This document shows, piece by piece, positions 11,623 through 14,843 of a stretch of DNA of 14,843 bases. Within the stretch, counting starts at the first letter, position 1; each line of letters begins with the position of its first letter. The translations under genes were made by a program, and so were the position numbers. The stretch comes from Clostridiales bacterium. Lineage in GTDB: Bacteria; Bacillota; Clostridia; Lachnospirales; WRAX01. The stretch is from NCBI GenBank assembly GCA_031277155.1, contig JAITMW010000094.1:1-14843 (forward strand). Reading direction: 5' to 3'. Under the pieces are notes generated by a model that was given only the letters and a program-made list of their open reading frames with translations, was not told the origin of the DNA and did no database searches.

Positions 11623-13422
11623 ATGCAAAACATCAGAAACTTTTCAATAATCGCCCATATAGACCACGGCAAATCCACGCTGGCCGACAGGCTGATACAA
11701 AATTCCGGCCTGCTGACAAGCCGCGAAATGCAGGAGCAGGTGCTGGATAATATGGATTTGGAGCGCGAGCGGGGCATCACCATAAAGGCCCAGGCGGTGC
11801 GGCTGATTTATCGCGCGGCAAATGGGCAGGAATATACCCTTAATTTGATAGACACGCCGGGGCATGTGGACTTTAATTACGAGGTCAGCCGATCTTTGGC
11901 TGCCTGTGAAGGCGCGGTGCTGGTGGTGGATGCCGCCCAGGGCGTCCAGGCCCAGACGCTGGCCAATGTATATCTGGCCCTGGAGCAAGAGCTGGAAATT
12001 GTCCCCGTCATCAACAAGGTTGATTTGCCCGCCGCAGACCCACCCCGCGTCATCAAGCAAGTGGAGGACATCATAGGCATTGTGGCCAGCGACGCGCCGC
12101 TGATATCCGCCAAAACAGGGCTTAATATCGACGACGTATTCGAAAAAATCGTGAAGGACGTGCCGCCGCCCACAGGCAACGCGGACGCATCCTTGCGCGC
12201 GCTGATTTTTGACAGCCTGTTTGACCAATACAAAGGCATAATCGTCTTCATCCGGGTCTTTGACGGCACATTAAAAAAGGGCGAAAAAATACGCTTTATG
12301 GGCAGCGCAAAGGATTACGAGGTGATAGAGGTCGGCATGTTTGCGCCGGGCAATTTCATCCCCGCAGACAAGCTCTCCGCCGGTGAAGTGGGCTATTTTA
12401 CCGCAAGCATTAAAAATGTGGCCGACACCCTGCCCGGCGACACAGTTACCCACGCCGAAAACCCCACGGACAAGCCCTTTCCCGGCTATAAGAAGGCCAC
12501 GCCCATGGTGTTTTCGTCCATCTTTCCGGCAGACCGCAGCAAATACCCCGATTTGCGCGACGCCCTTGAAAAGCTGGTTTTAAACGACGCCTCGCTTTTT
12601 TACGAGCCCGTAACCTCCATGGCCCTTGGCTTTGGCTTTAATTGCGGCTTTTTGGGCCTTTTGCATCTGGAAATCATCCAAGAGCGGCTGGAGCGTGAAT
12701 ATAACCTGGATTTGGTATGCACGGCCCCTTCCGTAAATTACAAAATCCATATGCCGGACGGCATCGTCAAGCAAGTTTCCAACCCGGCCGACTTTCCGGA
12801 GCCAACCCAAATCGCCGCCATGGAAGAGCCCATCGTAAAGGCCGAAATCATCTTGCCCAGCGAATATATCGGCGCCATCATGGAAATTTGCCAGACCCGC
12901 CGCGGCGTTTTCATCTCCATGGACTATATCGAGCAAGACCGGGCAAGGCTGGTATACCATATGCCGCTAAACGAGATTATCTATGACTTTTTCGACGCCC
13001 TAAAGTCCCGCAGCCGCGGCTATGCGTCCTTTGATTACGAGCTTATCGGCTATAACGAATCTGCCCTTGTCAAATTGGACACCTATATCAACCGCGAAAT
13101 TGTCGACGCCCTCTCCTTCATCGTCCACAAGGACAGCGCCGTAGAGCGGGGCCGCAAAATCGTGGAAAAGCTGAAAAAGGAGATACCCCGCCATCAATTC
13201 GAGGTGCCCATACAGGCCGGCGTTGGCTCAAAAATTGTCGCCCGGGAAACTGTAAGCGCCCTGCGCAAAGACGTGACGGCAAAATGCTATGGCGGCGACA
13301 TAACCCGCAAAAAGAAGCTGCTGGAGCGGCAAAAAGAGGGCAAAAAGCGTATGCGCCAGGTGGGCAATGTGGAGCTGCCCCAATCAGCGTTTATGAGCGT
13401 GCTGAAGCTGGATGAGGATTAA
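11623..13422 (+). CDS. lepA: Elongation factor 4 (back-translocating GTPase LepA)
   Basis: The 599-residue protein has the standard EF4 length and order: a GTPase domain, domains II, III and V of EF-G type, and the LepA-specific C-terminal domain. Visible are the G1 loop AHIDHGKST (11-19), switch I RGITIK (50-55), DTPGH (77-81), NKVD (131-134), the SAKTGLN G5 region, GFGFNCGFLGLLHLEIIQERLERE, and the C-terminal KKKLLERQKEGKKRMRQVGNVELPQSAF region. It acts on ribosomes, and its best supported role is in ribosome assembly or rescue of stalled translocation. AAGGAG lies 11 nt before the ATG, a longish spacing. In many Firmicutes lepA is followed by hemW; here one extra gene stands between them. 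Confidence 0.97.
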   Translation: MQNIRNFSIIAHIDHGKSTLADRLIQNSGLLTSREMQEQVLDNMDLERERGITIKAQAVRLIYRAANGQEYTLNLIDTPGHVDFNYEVSRSLAACEGAVLVVDAAQGVQAQTLANVYLALEQELEIVPVINKVDLPAADPPRVIKQVEDIIGIVASDAPLISAKTGLNIDDVFEKIVKDVPPPTGNADASLRALIFDSLFDQYKGIIVFIRVFDGTLKKGEKIRFMGSAKDYEVIEVGMFAPGNFIPADKLSAGEVGYFTASIKNVADTLPGDTVTHAENPTDKPFPGYKKATPMVFSSIFPADRSKYPDLRDALEKLVLNDASLFYEPVTSMALGFGFNCGFLGLLHLEIIQERLEREYNLDLVCTAPSVNYKIHMPDGIVKQVSNPADFPEPTQIAAMEEPIVKAEIILPSEYIGAIMEICQTRRGVFISMDYIEQDRARLVYHMPLNEIIYDFFDALKSRSRGYASFDYELIGYNESALVKLDTYINREIVDALSFIVHKDSAVERGRKIVEKLKKEIPRHQFEVPIQAGVGSKIVARETVSALRKDVTAKCYGGDITRKKKLLERQKEGKKRMRQVGNVELPQSAFMSVLKLDED

Positions 13423-13435
13423 GAGGGAATAAGGC

Positions 13436-14377
13436 ATGAGTGAGATTTTCAACCTCATCCCGAAAGACAAGCATGACATTTCGGGCATGGAGACATTGAG
13501 AACAATTGATATTGACAAAGTCGAGCCCATTTTGTGCAAACTTCTTGAATGTATGAAGGACGGCAATTGGCCTTGTGCGAGAGAATTGCTGGACATAATG
13601 CCGCGCTTTCATTCCCTGCTGGTGCCGCATATAAAAGACATTTTCAATTCCGACGACGGCGACTGGAAATGGTTTATATTGCTGCTTGTAGAGCGATTTC
13701 CGATGGAAACTATAGAACTGCTGGAAGCAGATATAGAGCGCATGGCAGCGCAGCCAACTATGGACGAAGTATACTCCGAAGCAAATGAAGAAGCATACAG
13801 ATTTCTTGACAAGCTTAATGACAGATTTATTGACAGGCTCCCCAAAGAAATAATTAATGGCAAGGTTGTCACTATGGCCTATCCATGGATTGACAATCGG
13901 CGTGCCTCAGCAAATATATCGCGCATTTTTGATAACCACTTAGATAGAAAGAGCTGCGAGATGTTTGTCCGTGTAGGTGTGAATCTAGCAGGAAGTTTGG
14001 TTATACCCGATATTTCGGTGGTGCGTGATTTGGAAAAAGTCATAAGAGAAGATGCCATATATGGTGCGCCTGATTTGATTGTGGAATTTTTGACCTCTGC
14101 TACAATTGCAAGACTTAGGATTGACAAGATGAAATTATACGAACAAAGCGGTGTGAAAGAATATTGGATTGCAGATACAAAAAATCGTGCGGTTGAAGTG
14201 TATGTGCTGAAAAACAATAAATTTGAAATTGACGGCATATACGCCGTTTGTAATGAGTCTGATTTGTGGGAGATGACCGAAGAAGAAAAGGCCGCCATCA
14301 TCACTGAATTTAAGACATCGCTGTTTGAGGATTTGGTGATAAGCATCAAGGAAATTTTTAGGGATGTGATGGAATGA
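13436..14377 (+). CDS. DUF5071-Uma2 fusion protein (PD-(D/E)XK-type nuclease domain)
   Basis: The 313-residue product looks bipartite. Residues about 6-108 (LIPKDKHD, then VEPILCKLLECMKDGNWPCA, LLVPHIKDIFNSDDGDWKWF and ILLLVERFP) match the helical-repeat DUF5071 family. Residues about 115-265 match Uma2/DUF820: EIINGKVVTMAYP (E138), PDISVV (D192), PDLIVEFLTS (D213, E217), then K231/K233 and YEQSGVKEYW, which is the PD-(D/E)XK-like nuclease core. The family's usual His before the second helix is not evident. AGAGGG lies 8 nt before the ATG, 13 nt after lepA, and the stop overlaps hemW by 4 nt, so it sits inside a housekeeping unit. Its codons look more A/T-rich than those of lepA and hemW, hinting at later acquisition. 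Activity and target are unknown. Confidence 0.75.
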   Translation: MSEIFNLIPKDKHDISGMETLRTIDIDKVEPILCKLLECMKDGNWPCARELLDIMPRFHSLLVPHIKDIFNSDDGDWKWFILLLVERFPMETIELLEADIERMAAQPTMDEVYSEANEEAYRFLDKLNDRFIDRLPKEIINGKVVTMAYPWIDNRRASANISRIFDNHLDRKSCEMFVRVGVNLAGSLVIPDISVVRDLEKVIREDAIYGAPDLIVEFLTSATIARLRIDKMKLYEQSGVKEYWIADTKNRAVEVYVLKNNKFEIDGIYAVCNESDLWEMTEEEKAAIITEFKTSLFEDLVISIKEIFRDVME

Positions 14378-14843
14378 CGCCCCTGTCAATCTACATCCAC
14401 ATCCCTTTTTGCCGGTCGCGGTGTATTTATTGCGACTTTCTCTCATTTTGCGGCAAGGATGATATGATTGCGCCCTATGTGGATGCCCTTTGTGCCGATA
14501 TTGCCGCCGCCGCGCCGGAATTTGCGAATTATAAAGCGGTCAGCGTGTTTTTTGGCGGCGGCACACCCACGGTGCTGGCGGCGTCACAGCTTGGGCGTAT
14601 TTTTGATGCCGTGGCGCATAATTATCCCCTGGCGGAGGATGTATCGGTCACAACGGAAGCCAATCCCGATACTGTGGATTTTGCCTGTCTGGCAAAGCTG
14701 CGGGATACGGGCTTTAATCGCATCAGCTTTGGCGTGCAGAGCTTTGACGCCAACTTGCTTGCGGCCATAGGGCGCGCACATTCGCCCCAAAAGGCCGTGG
14801 ATGCCGTGAATATGGCCGCCGCGGCCGGGTTTGCGGATATTGG
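14374..14843 (+). CDS. hemW: Heme chaperone HemW (radical SAM, HemN-like), 5' part
   Basis: The first 156 codons are in the window and the gene continues past its end. It opens MTPLSIYIHIPFCRSRCIYC with the radical SAM cysteines C13, C17 and C20 followed by DF, the CxxxCxYCDF form typical of HemW rather than true coproporphyrinogen oxidase HemN (CxxxCxFCxC). FFGGGTPT (59-66), TTEANPDT (93-100) and RISFGVQSFD (116-125) complete the pattern. HemW binds heme and a 4Fe-4S cluster and is thought to deliver heme to client enzymes; many copies are misnamed HemN. ATG 14374 overlaps the stop of the preceding gene (ATGA) and has only a weak ribosome binding site (GGGATG), so it probably depends on coupled translation. 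Confidence 0.93.
   Translation, partial: MTPLSIYIHIPFCRSRCIYCDFLSFCGKDDMIAPYVDALCADIAAAAPEFANYKAVSVFFGGGTPTVLAASQLGRIFDAVAHNYPLAEDVSVTTEANPDTVDFACLAKLRDTGFNRISFGVQSFDANLLAAIGRAHSPQKAVDAVNMAAAAGFADI

Overview
The window reads as chromosomal DNA of a spore-forming Firmicute, most likely an uncultured anaerobic member of the Clostridia. The evidence is dipicolinate synthase subunits A and B, a lepA-hemW neighbourhood, AGGAGG-type ribosome binding sites before most genes, consensus sigma-A promoters, and a ParC-type topoisomerase close in sequence to those I know from Clostridia. No tRNA, rRNA, CRISPR array or transposase gene is visible.

Layout. Bases 1-1017 hold the 3' end of a peptide-type ABC transporter binding protein gene (+), which converges on a minus-strand unit of pyrE and a 36-residue single-span membrane protein. 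A compact divergent promoter separates pyrE from a lone topoisomerase IV subunit A gene (1131-3329, +). A structured convergent intergenic stretch follows, then a small minus-strand protein with a partial pilin-type (FctA/Spy0128-like) domain and a proline run. GTP-dependent PEP carboxykinase (4030-5790, +) comes next. Bases 5791-6206 carry no gene but hold a terminator and two inverted pairs of a palindromic repeat that looks like REP/REPIN DNA. murA (-) is divergent from a sporulation unit dpaA-dpaB-P-loop ATPase (7577-10071, +).

Bases 10072-10361 carry no large gene. They hold a perfect consensus promoter, a structured RNA of about 140 nt ending in a terminator, an opposed small ORF (a type I toxin-antitoxin-like layout), and the promoter and double operator of a MarR-family regulator. 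The regulator overlaps an arsenite methyltransferase gene (arsM) by 4 nt. lepA follows with its own promoter, then a DUF5071-Uma2 fusion gene set between lepA and hemW, and the 5' part of hemW runs off the window.

The most interesting signals are: (1) a family of seven 24-nt palindromes, each a GTAG tetranucleotide followed by a hairpin whose stem varies with compensation; two inverted pairs have REPIN geometry, one copy supplies the pyrE stop codon, and two copies are translated in frame inside the linker of the P-loop ATPase; (2) a Cys-rich MarR regulator with a double palindromic operator driving arsM, a candidate non-ArsR arsenic sensor; (3) the antisense-type small RNA locus next to it; (4) the DUF5071-Uma2 fusion inside a housekeeping unit. 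All functional calls rest on recognition of motifs by eye; no database search was run.
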